Positions 10,030-17,792 of a stretch of 64,000 nt of DNA are shown piece after piece. Source of the DNA: Streptomyces longhuiensis (GTDB lineage Bacteria; Actinomycetota; Actinomycetes; Streptomycetales; Streptomycetaceae); contig NZ_CP085173.1 in assembly GCF_020616555.1 (NCBI RefSeq), forward strand, positions 7,394,001 to 7,458,000. The letters are read 5' to 3'. The stretch's first letter is position 1. Each line of letters starts with the position of its first letter. Position numbers and translations under genes: made by a program. A model generated the notes under the pieces. That model was not told the DNA's origin and did not search any database. It saw only the letters and a list, made by a program, of their open reading frames with translations.

Positions 10030-11487
10030 CTAGTCCTCGCGCAGGGCGCGGACCGCTTCCTCCACGCGCTTGCCGTACTCGGCGTCGGCGGCGTGGAAGT
10101 GAGCCAGGTTCTTCTCGATCACGTCGTCGCGCGAGACCTGCGAGAGGCCGCCGGCGATGTTGGCGATCAGACGGGACTTCTCGTCCTCGGACATCAGGCG
10201 GAACAGCTCGCCCGCCTGGAAGAAGTCGTCGTCCTTGGTGTGGGCGGGCGCCTCGTGCGTGCCGGTGTAGCCGGCGACGGCGAGCGGGGCCGACAGCGGG
10301 CGGCCGGTCTCGGCGGGCCCGTCGTACGAGTTGGGCTCGTAGTTCTTGCGGTCGCGGCCGTACGCGTTCGACGCCATCAGGCCGTCGCGGCCGTAGTTGT
10401 CGGCGTTGGTCGCCTTCGGCGCGTTCACCGCGAGCTGCGTGTGGTTGACGCCCAGGCGGTAACGGTGCGCGTCCGCGTAGGCGAACAGGCGGCCCTGGAG
10501 CATCTTGTCCGGGGAGGGGCCGATGCCGGGCACGAAGTTGTTCGGGGAGAACGCGGCCTGCTCGACCTCGGCGAAGACGTTGTCCGGGTTGCGGTCGAGG
10601 ACCAGGCGGCCCACGCGCTGCAGCGGGTAGTCCTTGTGCGGCCACACCTTCGTGAGGTCGAAGGGGTTGAAGCGGTAGTCGTCCGCCTCGGCGACCGGCA
10701 TGAGCTGCACGTACAGGGTCCAGGACGGGTTCACGCCGCGCTCGATGGCCTGGAGCAGGTCCGTCTGGTGCGAGTTGGGGTCCTTGCCCGCGATCTCGGC
10801 GGCCTGCTCGCTGGACAGGGAACGGATGCCCTGGTTCGTCTTGAAGTGGTACTTGACGAAGAAGGCCTCGCCCTCGGCGTTCGTCCACTGGTAGGTGTGC
10901 GAGCCGTAGCCGTTCATGTGGCGGTACGAGGCGGGGATGCCGCGGTCGCCCATGAGCCAGGTGATCTGGTGCGTGGCCTCGGGGGCGTGCGCCCAGAAGT
11001 CCCAGACGTTGTCCGCCTCCTGCTTGCCCGTGAAGGGGTCGCGCTTCTGGGAGTGGATGAAGTCGGGGAACTTGATCGGGTCCTTGATGAAGAACACCGG
11101 GGTGTTGTTGCCGACGAGGTCGTAGTTGCCCTCTTCGGTGTAGAACTTCAGCGCGAAGCCGCGCGGGTCGCGGACCGCGTCCGCGCCGCCGAGGTTGTCC
11201 GCGACGGTGGAGAAGCGGATGAACGTCTCGGTGCGCTTGCCGACCGTGCTGAGGAAGTCGGCGTGGGTGAAGCCGGTGACGTCGTCCGTCACCTCGAAGT
11301 AGCCGTACGCGCCGGAACCGCGCGCGTGGACGACACGCTCCGGGATGCGCTCGCGGTTGAAGCGAGCGAGCTTCTCGAGGAGGTGCTGGTCCTGGAGGAG
11401 AAGCGGGCCACCGACGCCGGCGGTGGCGGAATTCTGGTTGTCGGCGACAGGAGCGCCGGACTCGGTCGTGAGCACACGCTTCGACAT
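10030..11487 (-). CDS. monofunctional heme catalase (small-subunit, clade 3)
   Basis: A 485-aa catalase that dismutates H2O2. The catalytic His54 is in [12 protein letters not shown], the distal Asn is in [11 protein letters not shown] near residue 127, and the proximal heme Tyr is in the [14 protein letters not shown] signature near 337. Length matches the small-subunit class. Its position beside urate oxidase and glyoxylate genes suggests it removes peroxide made by urate oxidase. Two tandem TCAACA-N3-TGTTGA palindromes overlap its promoter, and the same motif overlaps the uraD-uraH-uox promoter, which supports joint control. Confidence 0.95.
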   Translation of the reverse strand: MSKRVLTTESGAPVADNQNSATAGVGGPLLLQDQHLLEKLARFNRERIPERVVHARGSGAYGYFEVTDDVTGFTHADFLSTVGKRTETFIRFSTVADNLGGADAVRDPRGFALKFYTEEGNYDLVGNNTPVFFIKDPIKFPDFIHSQKRDPFTGKQEADNVWDFWAHAPEATHQITWLMGDRGIPASYRHMNGYGSHTYQWTNAEGEAFFVKYHFKTNQGIRSLSSEQAAEIAGKDPNSHQTDLLQAIERGVNPSWTLYVQLMPVAEADDYRFNPFDLTKVWPHKDYPLQRVGRLVLDRNPDNVFAEVEQAAFSPNNFVPGIGPSPDKMLQGRLFAYADAHRYRLGVNHTQLAVNAPKATNADNYGRDGLMASNAYGRDRKNYEPNSYDGPAETGRPLSAPLAVAGYTGTHEAPAHTKDDDFFQAGELFRLMSEDEKSRLIANIAGGLSQVSRDDVIEKNLAHFHAADAEYGKRVEEAVRALRED

Positions 11488-11542
11488 GGTGGCGAGGGTG
11501 ACCTTCCGTACGGAACTGCTGGGACTGCTGACGGTGAACCGG

Positions 11543-11572
11543 AGCGTAGGAGGCTCTGAACAGCTACGTCAA
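11543..11572 (-). promoter_or_regulatory. catalase promoter
   Basis: On the minus strand TTGACG (11567-11572) and TACGCT (11543-11548) are spaced by 18 bp. The -35 box is partly formed by the right half of the adjacent palindrome, so a bound regulator would occlude it. Confidence 0.6.
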
Positions 11573-11606
11573 CAGTTTGTTGAAGTTGTGGTCAACAGTT
11601 TGTTGA
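11569..11606. promoter_or_regulatory. tandem palindromic operators upstream of catalase
   Basis: GTCAACAGTTTGTTGAA occurs twice as an exact 17-mer, with 15-bp palindromic cores at 11569-11583 and 11592-11606, 23 bp centre to centre. One further clear copy lies at the uraD promoter (14343) and variants near allB (53905) and aceB (45098). The cognate regulator is not identified. Confidence 0.75.
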
Positions 11607-11692
11607 ATTGAAAGGCATGGTTCCGGGCCGTGGCGACGCCTGGGCGCGACAGGACAGGTGTCAGCGCCGCCACGGCCCGGAAGTCCGGGGGG

Positions 11693-12583
11693 TCAGACCT
11701 GCTGACCGGAGAGGCGCTCGACGCCGCGCAGCAGCGCGGAGTGGTCGAGGCCGCCGTCGCCCTGGGCGCGCAGGGAGGCGACGAGCTGGGCGACCACACC
11801 GCCGACGGGCAGGGCGGCGCCCACGTTGCGGGCGGCGTCGGTGACGATGCCCATGTCCTTGTGGTGCAGGTCGATCCGGAAGCCGGGCTTGAAGTCCCGG
11901 TTCAGGAAGTTGTCCTTCTTGCGGGTCAGGACGGTCGAGCCGGCCAGGCCGCCGTTGAGGACGTCGAGCGCGGCCGTCAGGTCCACGCCGGACTTCTCCA
12001 GGAAGACCACGGCCTCGGCGCACGCCTGGATGTTCACGGCGACGATCAGCTGGTTGGCGGCCTTCACGGTCTGGCCCGAGCCGTGCGGACCGCACAGCAC
12101 GATGGTCTTGCCGAGGGCGTCGAGGAGCGGCTTGGCCTCGTCGAAGTCGGCCTGCTCACCGCCGACCATGATCGACAGAACGGCCTCGATCGCGCCGGCC
12201 TCGCCACCGGAGACGGGGGCGTCGATGACACGGATGCCCTTGCTCTTGGCTGCCTTCGCGAGGTCCACCGAGGTCTGCGGGGTGATCGACGACATGTCGA
12301 CGATCAGCGCGCCGGACTTCGCGTTCTCGAGGATGCCGTTCTCGCCGTACGCGATGGCCTCGACCTGCGGAGAGGCGGGCACCATCGTGACGATGACGTC
12401 GGCGTCCTTGACGGCCTCGGCGATGGAGCCGGCCGCGGTGCCGCCAGCGGCCGCGAGCCGCTCCAGCTTGTCCTTCTCGAGGGTGAAGCCGGTCACCGAG
12501 TAACCAGCCTTGATCAGGTTCTCGGACATGGGGGAGCCCATGATGCCGAGTCCGATCCACGCGATCTTGGGGAGGTTGCTCAT
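11693..12583 (-). CDS. glxR: 2-hydroxy-3-oxopropionate (tartronate semialdehyde) reductase
   Basis: A 296-aa beta-hydroxyacid dehydrogenase that reduces tartronate semialdehyde to D-glycerate with NAD(P)H. The N-terminal Rossmann motif is GLGIMGSPMSENL, followed by DAPVSGGEAGA in the substrate-binding position and the catalytic lysine in GSGQTVKAANQL near residue 170. Length fits the family. It lies directly downstream of hyi on the same strand, so the two form an operon, and it completes the glycerate route that begins with Gcl. The operator upstream of hyi at 13532 probably controls both. Confidence 0.93.
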   Translation of the reverse strand: MSNLPKIAWIGLGIMGSPMSENLIKAGYSVTGFTLEKDKLERLAAAGGTAAGSIAEAVKDADVIVTMVPASPQVEAIAYGENGILENAKSGALIVDMSSITPQTSVDLAKAAKSKGIRVIDAPVSGGEAGAIEAVLSIMVGGEQADFDEAKPLLDALGKTIVLCGPHGSGQTVKAANQLIVAVNIQACAEAVVFLEKSGVDLTAALDVLNGGLAGSTVLTRKKDNFLNRDFKPGFRIDLHHKDMGIVTDAARNVGAALPVGGVVAQLVASLRAQGDGGLDHSALLRGVERLSGQQV

Positions 12584-12639
12584 GAGGGTGCCTCTCTAAC
12601 TGCGGTCGTACGTAAGTGAGTTGGCGCGCGTCGGGGCGC

Positions 12640-13479
12640 TCAGCGCGCGGCGCGGGCCGCGGCGGGCAGCCAGTCGAAGGCCTCGGCGCTCGGCTTGTCG
12701 CCGGGCTTGTACTCCAGGCCGACGTAGCCCTCGTAGCCCGTCTTCGCCAGCTGGTCGAGCAGTTCCTCGAGCGGCAGCGAACCGGTGCCGGGGGCGCCGC
12801 GGCCCGGGTTGTCGGCGATCTGCACGTGGCCGGTCTTCGCGGTGTACTGCTCGATCACCGCGGGCAGGTCCTCGCCGTTCATCGACAGGTGGTACAGGTC
12901 CATCAGGAACTTGGCGTTGCCGAGGCCCGTGGCCGCGTTCACCTTGTCCACGACCTCGATCGCCTTGGGGGCGCTCACGATCGGGCACAGCGGCGACTCG
13001 GGCTTGTTCAGCGCCTCGATCAGGAGGATCGCGCCGACGCGGTCGGCGGCGCGGGCCGCGAGCGCCAGGTTCTCCAGGGCGAGCTCGTCCTGGACGGCCG
13101 GGTCGACGCCGTCGACGCGGTTGCCGTACAGCGCGTTGAGCGCCGTGCAGCCGAGGGACTGTGCGAAGTCCGCCGCGATGTCGATGTTCGCGCGGAACTT
13201 GTCGCTCTCCTCGCCGGGGACCGACAGGGCGCCGCGATCGGGGCCCGGCAGCTGTCCGGCGTAGAAGTTGAGCCCGGTGAGCTGTACGCCCGCGTCCTCG
13301 ATCGCCTTCTTGAGGGCGTCGAGCTCGGACTGCTCGGGGGTGGGGGCGTCGACCCAGGGCCACCACAGCTCGACCGCGGTGAAGCCCGCCGCGGCGGCTG
13401 CCGCGGGGCGCTCCAGGAGCGGGAGTTCCGTGAAGAGGATCGACAGGTTGACGTTGAAGCGCTGGTCTGCGAATCCCAT
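12640..13479 (-). CDS. hyi: hydroxypyruvate isomerase
   Basis: A 279-aa TIM-barrel enzyme of the Hyi/xylose-isomerase-like superfamily that interconverts hydroxypyruvate and tartronate semialdehyde. Family residues are visible: FNVNLSILFTELPL at the N-terminus, EALNK with the metal-binding Glu near residue 145, FLMDLYHLSMNGED and GHVQIADNPGRGAPGTG, then GLEYKPGDKP. The start at 13479 (MGFADQRFN) matches the usual Hyi beginning and has GGGAG upstream; the frame stays open further upstream but without family similarity. It is first in an operon with glxR. Confidence 0.92.
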   Translation of the reverse strand: MGFADQRFNVNLSILFTELPLLERPAAAAAAGFTAVELWWPWVDAPTPEQSELDALKKAIEDAGVQLTGLNFYAGQLPGPDRGALSVPGEESDKFRANIDIAADFAQSLGCTALNALYGNRVDGVDPAVQDELALENLALAARAADRVGAILLIEALNKPESPLCPIVSAPKAIEVVDKVNAATGLGNAKFLMDLYHLSMNGEDLPAVIEQYTAKTGHVQIADNPGRGAPGTGSLPLEELLDQLAKTGYEGYVGLEYKPGDKPSAEAFDWLPAAARAAR

Positions 13480-13531
13480 GGGGGTCGGCGCTCCCTTCCG
13501 TATCGAGATCCGTACGGCACTCGGTGTCGAG

Positions 13532-13546
13532 TTCCGTATTGCGGAA
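13532..13546. promoter_or_regulatory. AllR-type operator upstream of hyi-glxR
   Basis: TTCCGTATTGCGGAA lies 53 bp upstream of the hyi start. It is followed by GTT, as are the sites at 45081 and 20925. A clear -10 for the leftward operon was not identified. Confidence 0.72.
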
Positions 13547-13639
13547 GTTCGTTTCTGCTTGATGGAAGACTGCCGGGGATGCTTCGCTCTTGTCAAGAGG
13601 GGCTGCCGGAAAAACAGCTCGCGGCAGTAGGTTGACCCC

Positions 13640-13891
13640 GTGCGATTGAGAGTGGAGTTCACGACCGAGCCCTTCGACCTCGACGAGGCGCCGCCCCATG
13701 CGGTCGTCGCCCGCGACGTCATCCAGAAGGCCGAACTGGACGCGGTGGATGTCGGACCCTTCGGCAACACCGCCGAAGGGGAGGCGGACGCCGTGCTCGG
13801 CGCGGTGGACGCGCTGCTGCGCCAGGCCCTGGCGGCCGGCGCCACCCGCGTCTCGCTCCAGGTCAATGTGATGGGGGAGGGCGATAAGTGA
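13640..13891 (+). CDS. small MTH1187/thiamine-binding-like protein
   Basis: An 83-aa protein with a predicted ferredoxin-like alternation of strands and helices, containing ALDAVDVGPFGNTAEGEAD and the C-terminal strand ATRVSLQVNVMGE. The C-terminal pattern resembles the MTH1187/YkoF-like thiamine-binding family, but the match is weak. It overlaps the downstream HTH gene by ATGA, so the two are translated together. It is divergent from hyi. Function not established. Confidence 0.5.
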   Translation: MRLRVEFTTEPFDLDEAPPHAVVARDVIQKAELDAVDVGPFGNTAEGEADAVLGAVDALLRQALAAGATRVSLQVNVMGEGDK

Positions 13892-14265
13892 CCGCTACAG
13901 GAGACGTCCCCTTCGTCAACGCGGTGAAGCCGCTGGTGGACGCCATGGGGGGCGAGATGCTGCCGCCGCAGGAGGCGGGCAAGGACGATGTCGTCCTGCA
14001 CTGGGAGGGCCGCGAGGTCATCGCCGTACGGCTGCCCCAGCTGGCCGACTCCCTGGATCACATCCTGGTGGCCATGGAGCGCGGACAGGGCATGCCCCTG
14101 TCCGCGCTCGACCGCAAGGCCAAGCAGGAGGTCGTGCGCATACTGGAGGCACGAGGTGCCTTCTCCGTGCGGCACGGAGTGGAGACCGTGGCCGGTGCGC
14201 TCGGAGTGTCCCGGTTCACCGTCTACAACTACCTGAACAGGGAAAACGCGGCCAAGGGGGAGTAG
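13888..14265 (+). CDS. HTH protein with DauR/YheO-like DNA-binding domain
   Basis: A 125-aa protein whose C-terminal 40 residues match the DauR/YheO-type helix-turn-helix: KQEVVRILEARGAFSVRHGVE then VAGALGVSRFTVYNYLNR. The N-terminal 70 residues form a small alpha/beta domain that may bind a ligand. The gene lies immediately upstream of the uraD promoter and shares an operon with the small MTH1187-like gene. It is one candidate for the protein that reads the TCAACA-N3-TGTTGA motif, but nothing in the sequence proves this. Confidence 0.65.
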   Translation: MTATGDVPFVNAVKPLVDAMGGEMLPPQEAGKDDVVLHWEGREVIAVRLPQLADSLDHILVAMERGQGMPLSALDRKAKQEVVRILEARGAFSVRHGVETVAGALGVSRFTVYNYLNRENAAKGE

Positions 14266-14298
14266 GTCGCCCTCTAGCACGCCAAGGTGTCGAACCAG

Positions 14299-14328
14299 CC
14301 GCCGTCCGGATACCGGGCGGCGGTTTTT
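14299..14328 (+). terminator. intrinsic terminator with U-tract
   Basis: CCGCCGTCCGG pairs with CCGGGCGGCGG (one G-T pair) across a 3-nt loop and is followed by TTTTT at 14324-14328. This is one of the few classical intrinsic terminators in the window, and it separates the HTH gene from the uraD operon. Confidence 0.85.
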
Positions 14329-14342
14329 GTAACTCCGAGTTT

Positions 14343-14376
14343 TCAACAAAGTGTTGACGTGGTGTTTCGGAGGGCG
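14343..14376 (+). promoter_or_regulatory. uraD-uraH-uox promoter with overlapping palindrome
   Basis: The palindrome TCAACAAAGTGTTGA (14343-14357) runs into a -35 TTGACG (14354-14359). With 18-bp spacing a TAGCTA -10 follows at about 14378. The geometry is the same as at the catalase promoter: palindrome over -35 and an 18-bp spacer. Confidence 0.65.
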
Positions 14377-14421
14377 TTAGCTATCCGCAGCCCGTTCAGC
14401 ACAAGGCCACGGAGGCTTCCC

Positions 14422-14952
14422 GTGACTTCACGTCCGATGCCGGGGCTTTCCCGGTTCAACGCGCTTCAGGAGAACGCGGCCGCCGCCACGCTCCACGAGG
14501 TGTGTGCCAGCTCGGCGTGGGGGAGCAAGCTCCTCGCCCAGCGCCCCTTCACCACCACGGAGGAACTCTTCGCCGCGAGCGACGCCGCCATGGCCGAGCT
14601 CCAGGCGGAGGATCTCGCCGAGGCGATGGCGGGGCACCCCCCGATCGGCCGCCCGAAGCCGGGCGACCCGACCTCGTCCCGCGAGCAGCGGGGCATGGCC
14701 GGCGCCTCCGAGGAGCTCAAGGCCGAGATGCTCGAACTGAACCTGGCGTACCAGGAGCGGTTCGGTCATGTCTTCCTGATCTGCGCCACCGGGGCGACCG
14801 GCGAGCAGATGCGCGACGCGATGAAGGCCAGGATCGGGAACGACACCGGGACGGAGCGCGAGATCGTGCGCACCGAACTGGGGAAGATCAACCGTATCCG
14901 CCTGACCCGCCTCGCCGAAGAAGACGTAGAAGTGGAAGAGGACAAGGACTGA
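14422..14952 (+). CDS. uraD: 2-oxo-4-hydroxy-4-carboxy-5-ureidoimidazoline (OHCU) decarboxylase
   Basis: A 176-aa all-helical OHCU decarboxylase that performs the third step from urate to S-allantoin. The catalytic His is in GHPPIGRP, followed by SREQRGM and the LNLAYQERFGHVFLICATG signature with conserved Glu and Phe. The frame is open further upstream, but GTG at 14422 is chosen because GGAGG lies 6 nt before it and the homologous part begins there. It overlaps uraH by ATGA, making the first gene of the uraD-uraH-uox operon. Confidence 0.92.
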   Translation: MTSRPMPGLSRFNALQENAAAATLHEVCASSAWGSKLLAQRPFTTTEELFAASDAAMAELQAEDLAEAMAGHPPIGRPKPGDPTSSREQRGMAGASEELKAEMLELNLAYQERFGHVFLICATGATGEQMRDAMKARIGNDTGTEREIVRTELGKINRIRLTRLAEEDVEVEEDKD

Positions 14953-15341
14953 TGAGCACCGCGACCACCGCGTCGGTGTCGACGCACATTCTCGACACCA
15001 GCATCGGACGCCCCGCCGAGGGCGTCGCCATCTCGCTCGCCGCCCGCTCGGGCAGCGACGCCGAGTGGGTGGCGCTCGGCGGCTCCGCGACCGACGCGGA
15101 CGGGCGCTGCAAGGACCTGCCGGCGCTGCCGGAGGGCACCACCCACGTACGCCTCGACTTCGCCGTCGAGACGTACTTCGAAAAGAAGCAAGCCGAGGCG
15201 CAGCAGGACGCCCCCCGCGTAAGGGACAGCGGTGCGTTCTTCCCGGAGGTGGCGATCACGTTCGCCGTCAAGCCGGGCGAGCACTATCACGTACCGCTGC
15301 TGCTCAACCCGTTCGGCTACTCCGTTTACCGAGGGAGCTAG
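14952..15341 (+). CDS. uraH: 5-hydroxyisourate hydrolase
   Basis: A 129-aa transthyretin-like enzyme that hydrolyses 5-hydroxyisourate, the product of urate oxidase. The N-terminal STHILDTSIGRPA and the C-terminal YRGS tetrapeptide are the two HIUase signatures; YRGS distinguishes it from transthyretin. The conserved Arg/His region is HVRLDF and HYHVPLLLNPFGYS. Start overlaps the uraD stop; the urate oxidase gene starts 5 bases after its stop. Confidence 0.95.
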   Translation: MSTATTASVSTHILDTSIGRPAEGVAISLAARSGSDAEWVALGGSATDADGRCKDLPALPEGTTHVRLDFAVETYFEKKQAEAQQDAPRVRDSGAFFPEVAITFAVKPGEHYHVPLLLNPFGYSVYRGS

Positions 15342-15346
15342 CAGAC

Positions 15347-16279
15347 ATGCCCACGATTCTCGGCCAGAACCAGTACGGCAAAGCAGAGAACCGCGTCGTC
15401 AAGATCACGCGGGACGGCGACACCCACCACATCAAGGACCTGAACGTCTCCGTCGCCCTCTCCGGCGACCTCGACGACGTCCACTACAACGGCTCGAACG
15501 CCAACTGCCTTCCGACGGACACGACGAAGAACACCTGCTTCGCGTTCGCCAAGGAATACGGCATCGAGTCGGCCGAGCAGTACGGCATCCACCTCGCCCG
15601 GCACTTCGTGGACAGCCAGCCGTCCATCCACCGCGCGCGCATCCGCATCGAGGAGTACTCCTGGGAGCGCATCGCCGGCTCCGACGGCAACTCCAAGTTC
15701 ATCGGCGCCGACGAGGTCAAGCACTCCTTCGTCCGTAAGGGCCAGGAGACCCGCCTCGCGCAGATCACGTACGACGGCGAGAAGTTCGAAGTCCTGTCCG
15801 GGCTCAAGGACCTGACCGTGATGAACTCCACGAACTCCGAGTTCTGGGGCTACATCAAGGACAAGTACACGACGCTCCAGGAGGACTACGACCGTATCCT
15901 CGCCACGTCCCTGTCGACGTGGTGGCGGCACAACTGGACCTCCGACGAGCAGCGCATGCCGCAGTGGGAGAAGTCCTACGAGCAGTCCAAGAAGCACATC
16001 CTCCAGGCGTTCGTGGAGACGTACTCGCTCTCGCTCCAGCAGACGCTGTACCAAATGGGTTCGCGGGTCATCAACAACCGCAGCGAGATCGACGAGATCC
16101 GCTTCTCCGCGCCCAACAAGCACCACTTCCGGCAGGACCTCTCCGCCTTCGGTCTGGAGAACGAAGCCAAGGACGGCGCCGTGTACTACGCGGCCGACCG
16201 CCCCTACGGCCTGATCGAGGCCACCATCCTGCGCGACGGCTGCGAGCCGCACATCCCGGTCGACATGACCAACCTCTGA
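15347..16279 (+). CDS. uox: urate oxidase (uricase)
   Basis: A 310-aa cofactor-free urate oxidase that makes 5-hydroxyisourate and H2O2. It consists of two tunnelling-fold repeats. Visible family features are QNQYGKAENRVVKITR with the catalytic Lys, TDTTKNTCFAFAKE with the catalytic Thr, the urate-binding region near FSAPNKHH, and the C-terminal PYGLIEATI. Start ATG 15347 has GGGAG about 10 nt upstream. It is last in the uraD-uraH-uox operon; a hairpin at 16288-16327 separates it from the permease gene. Confidence 0.96.
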   Translation: MPTILGQNQYGKAENRVVKITRDGDTHHIKDLNVSVALSGDLDDVHYNGSNANCLPTDTTKNTCFAFAKEYGIESAEQYGIHLARHFVDSQPSIHRARIRIEEYSWERIAGSDGNSKFIGADEVKHSFVRKGQETRLAQITYDGEKFEVLSGLKDLTVMNSTNSEFWGYIKDKYTTLQEDYDRILATSLSTWWRHNWTSDEQRMPQWEKSYEQSKKHILQAFVETYSLSLQQTLYQMGSRVINNRSEIDEIRFSAPNKHHFRQDLSAFGLENEAKDGAVYYAADRPYGLIEATILRDGCEPHIPVDMTNL

Positions 16280-16287
16280 CGCGGGGC

Positions 16288-16327
16288 GCGCACCCCCCGC
16301 CCGCCCGCAGTCGGACGGGGGGTGCGC
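16288..16327 (+). terminator. hairpin after urate oxidase
   Basis: A perfect 12-bp stem (GCGCACCCCCCG and its complement) with a 16-nt loop follows the stop codon. It ends about 20 bases before the permease start, so it may attenuate rather than fully stop read-through. Confidence 0.65.
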
Positions 16328-16346
16328 CACACCGGAGGGACCAGCA

Positions 16347-17747
16347 ATGGCAACGCCTGCAAAAGGGCCGGCTGAAGGCCCGTGTTCCACCCCACCGGCA
16401 GGACTTGAGGTCCACCCGGTGGACGAGAAGCTCCACCCCTCGCGGCTCGTCCCCGCGGCACTCCAGCACATCGCCGCGATGTACGCGGGCGTGGTCACGC
16501 CCCCGCTCATCATCGGTCAGGCCGTCCACCTCGACACGGCGGGCCAGACCCGGCTCATCGCCGCCAGCCTGCTCATCGCGGGCGTGGCCACCCTCCTGCA
16601 GACCCTCGGCGTCAAGGGACTCGTCGGCAACCGGCTGCCCTTCGTCAACGCCGCCTCCTCGGCCGGCATCGCGCCGATGCTCGCCATCGCCGAGACCAAC
16701 GCCCGGGGTGACCAACTCCCCGCCATCTACGGCGCGGTGATGGTCGCCGGCGTCTTCTGCCTCGCGATCGGCCCGTTCTTCGGCAGACTCCTGCGCTTCT
16801 TCCCGCCGCTCGTCACGGGCGTCGTCATCACCCTCATCGGGGTGACCCTGATGCCGGTCCCGGTGGCCTGGGCACAGGGCGGCGACAGGACCGCCGCCGA
16901 CTTCGGCGACATGAAGCACCTGGGACTCGCCGCCTTCACGCTCGTCGTCATCCTGATGATCCAGCGCTTCGGGCGCGGCTTCGTCAAGCAAGTCGCCCTG
17001 CTTCTGGGCCTGTTGATCGGCACGCTGGCCGCGATCCCGTTCGGCATGGCGGACTTCGGCGCCCTCAGGTCGGCGCCGGTCGCCGCGCTGCCCACGCCGT
17101 TCGCGTTCGGCACGCCCGAGTTCCAGCCCGCCGCGATCATCTCGCTCTGCCTGGTGATGCTCGTCCTGATGACGGAGTCCAGCGCCGGAATGCTCGCCAT
17201 CGGCGAGATCTGCGACCGCGAGACCAGCGGCAGGACCATCACCCGCGGCCTGCGCACCGACGGCCTCGCCACGCTCCTCGGCCCCGTCTTCGGCGGCTTC
17301 CCCACCTCGGCCTTCGCCCAGAACGTCGGCGTCGTCTCGCTGACGAAGGTGCGCAGCCGCTACGTGGTCGCCGCCGCGGGAGGCGCGCTCCTGGTCCTCG
17401 GCGCCTTCCCGGTGCTCGGCGCGGTGGTCTCCACGGTGCCGATGCCGGTACTCGGCGGCGCGGGCATCGTCCTCTTCGGCTCCATCGCCGTCAGCGGCAT
17501 CCGCACGCTGTCGGAGGCCGGCCTCGACGACAGCTCGAACATCATCCTGGTCGCCGTCTCGCTCGGCGCGGGCATCATCCCGCTCGCCGCGCCCACCTTC
17601 TACGCCGAATTCCCGGCCTGGGCGCAGACCGTGCTCGGCTCCGGCATCAGCGCGGGCGCCCTGGTCGCCGTATCGCTGAACCTGTTCTTCCACCATCTCG
17701 GCACCCGCGGCCGCGCCACCGCCGCCGCGGCACTCAAATCCTCCTAG
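16347..17747 (+). CDS. NCS2-family purine (urate/xanthine) permease, paralogue 1
   Basis: A 466-aa nucleobase:cation symporter-2 protein with about 14 hydrophobic segments. Family signatures are QHIAAMYAGVVTPPLIIG in the first segment, NRLPFVNAASSAG, and SALAQN-type FPTSAFAQNVGVVSLTKVRSRY. The substrate-site Glu is in LMTESSAGM. The cytosolic N-terminus carries HPVDEKLHP, shared with the two paralogues below. Placed directly after urate oxidase and before the deaminase, it probably imports urate or xanthine. GGAGGGA precedes the ATG. Confidence 0.9.
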   Translation: MATPAKGPAEGPCSTPPAGLEVHPVDEKLHPSRLVPAALQHIAAMYAGVVTPPLIIGQAVHLDTAGQTRLIAASLLIAGVATLLQTLGVKGLVGNRLPFVNAASSAGIAPMLAIAETNARGDQLPAIYGAVMVAGVFCLAIGPFFGRLLRFFPPLVTGVVITLIGVTLMPVPVAWAQGGDRTAADFGDMKHLGLAAFTLVVILMIQRFGRGFVKQVALLLGLLIGTLAAIPFGMADFGALRSAPVAALPTPFAFGTPEFQPAAIISLCLVMLVLMTESSAGMLAIGEICDRETSGRTITRGLRTDGLATLLGPVFGGFPTSAFAQNVGVVSLTKVRSRYVVAAAGGALLVLGAFPVLGAVVSTVPMPVLGGAGIVLFGSIAVSGIRTLSEAGLDDSSNIILVAVSLGAGIIPLAAPTFYAEFPAWAQTVLGSGISAGALVAVSLNLFFHHLGTRGRATAAAALKSS

Positions 17748-17792
17748 GGTCCTGCCGTGCCCCACTCGCCAATCACCCATGAAGGAAGCACC

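Noticed and set aside
11502..11513. TTCCGTACGGAA as a further AllR operator upstream of catalase
   Set aside because: Half-site spacing is 4 bp, not 7, and it lies close to the ribosome-binding region. Not consistent with the other sites.
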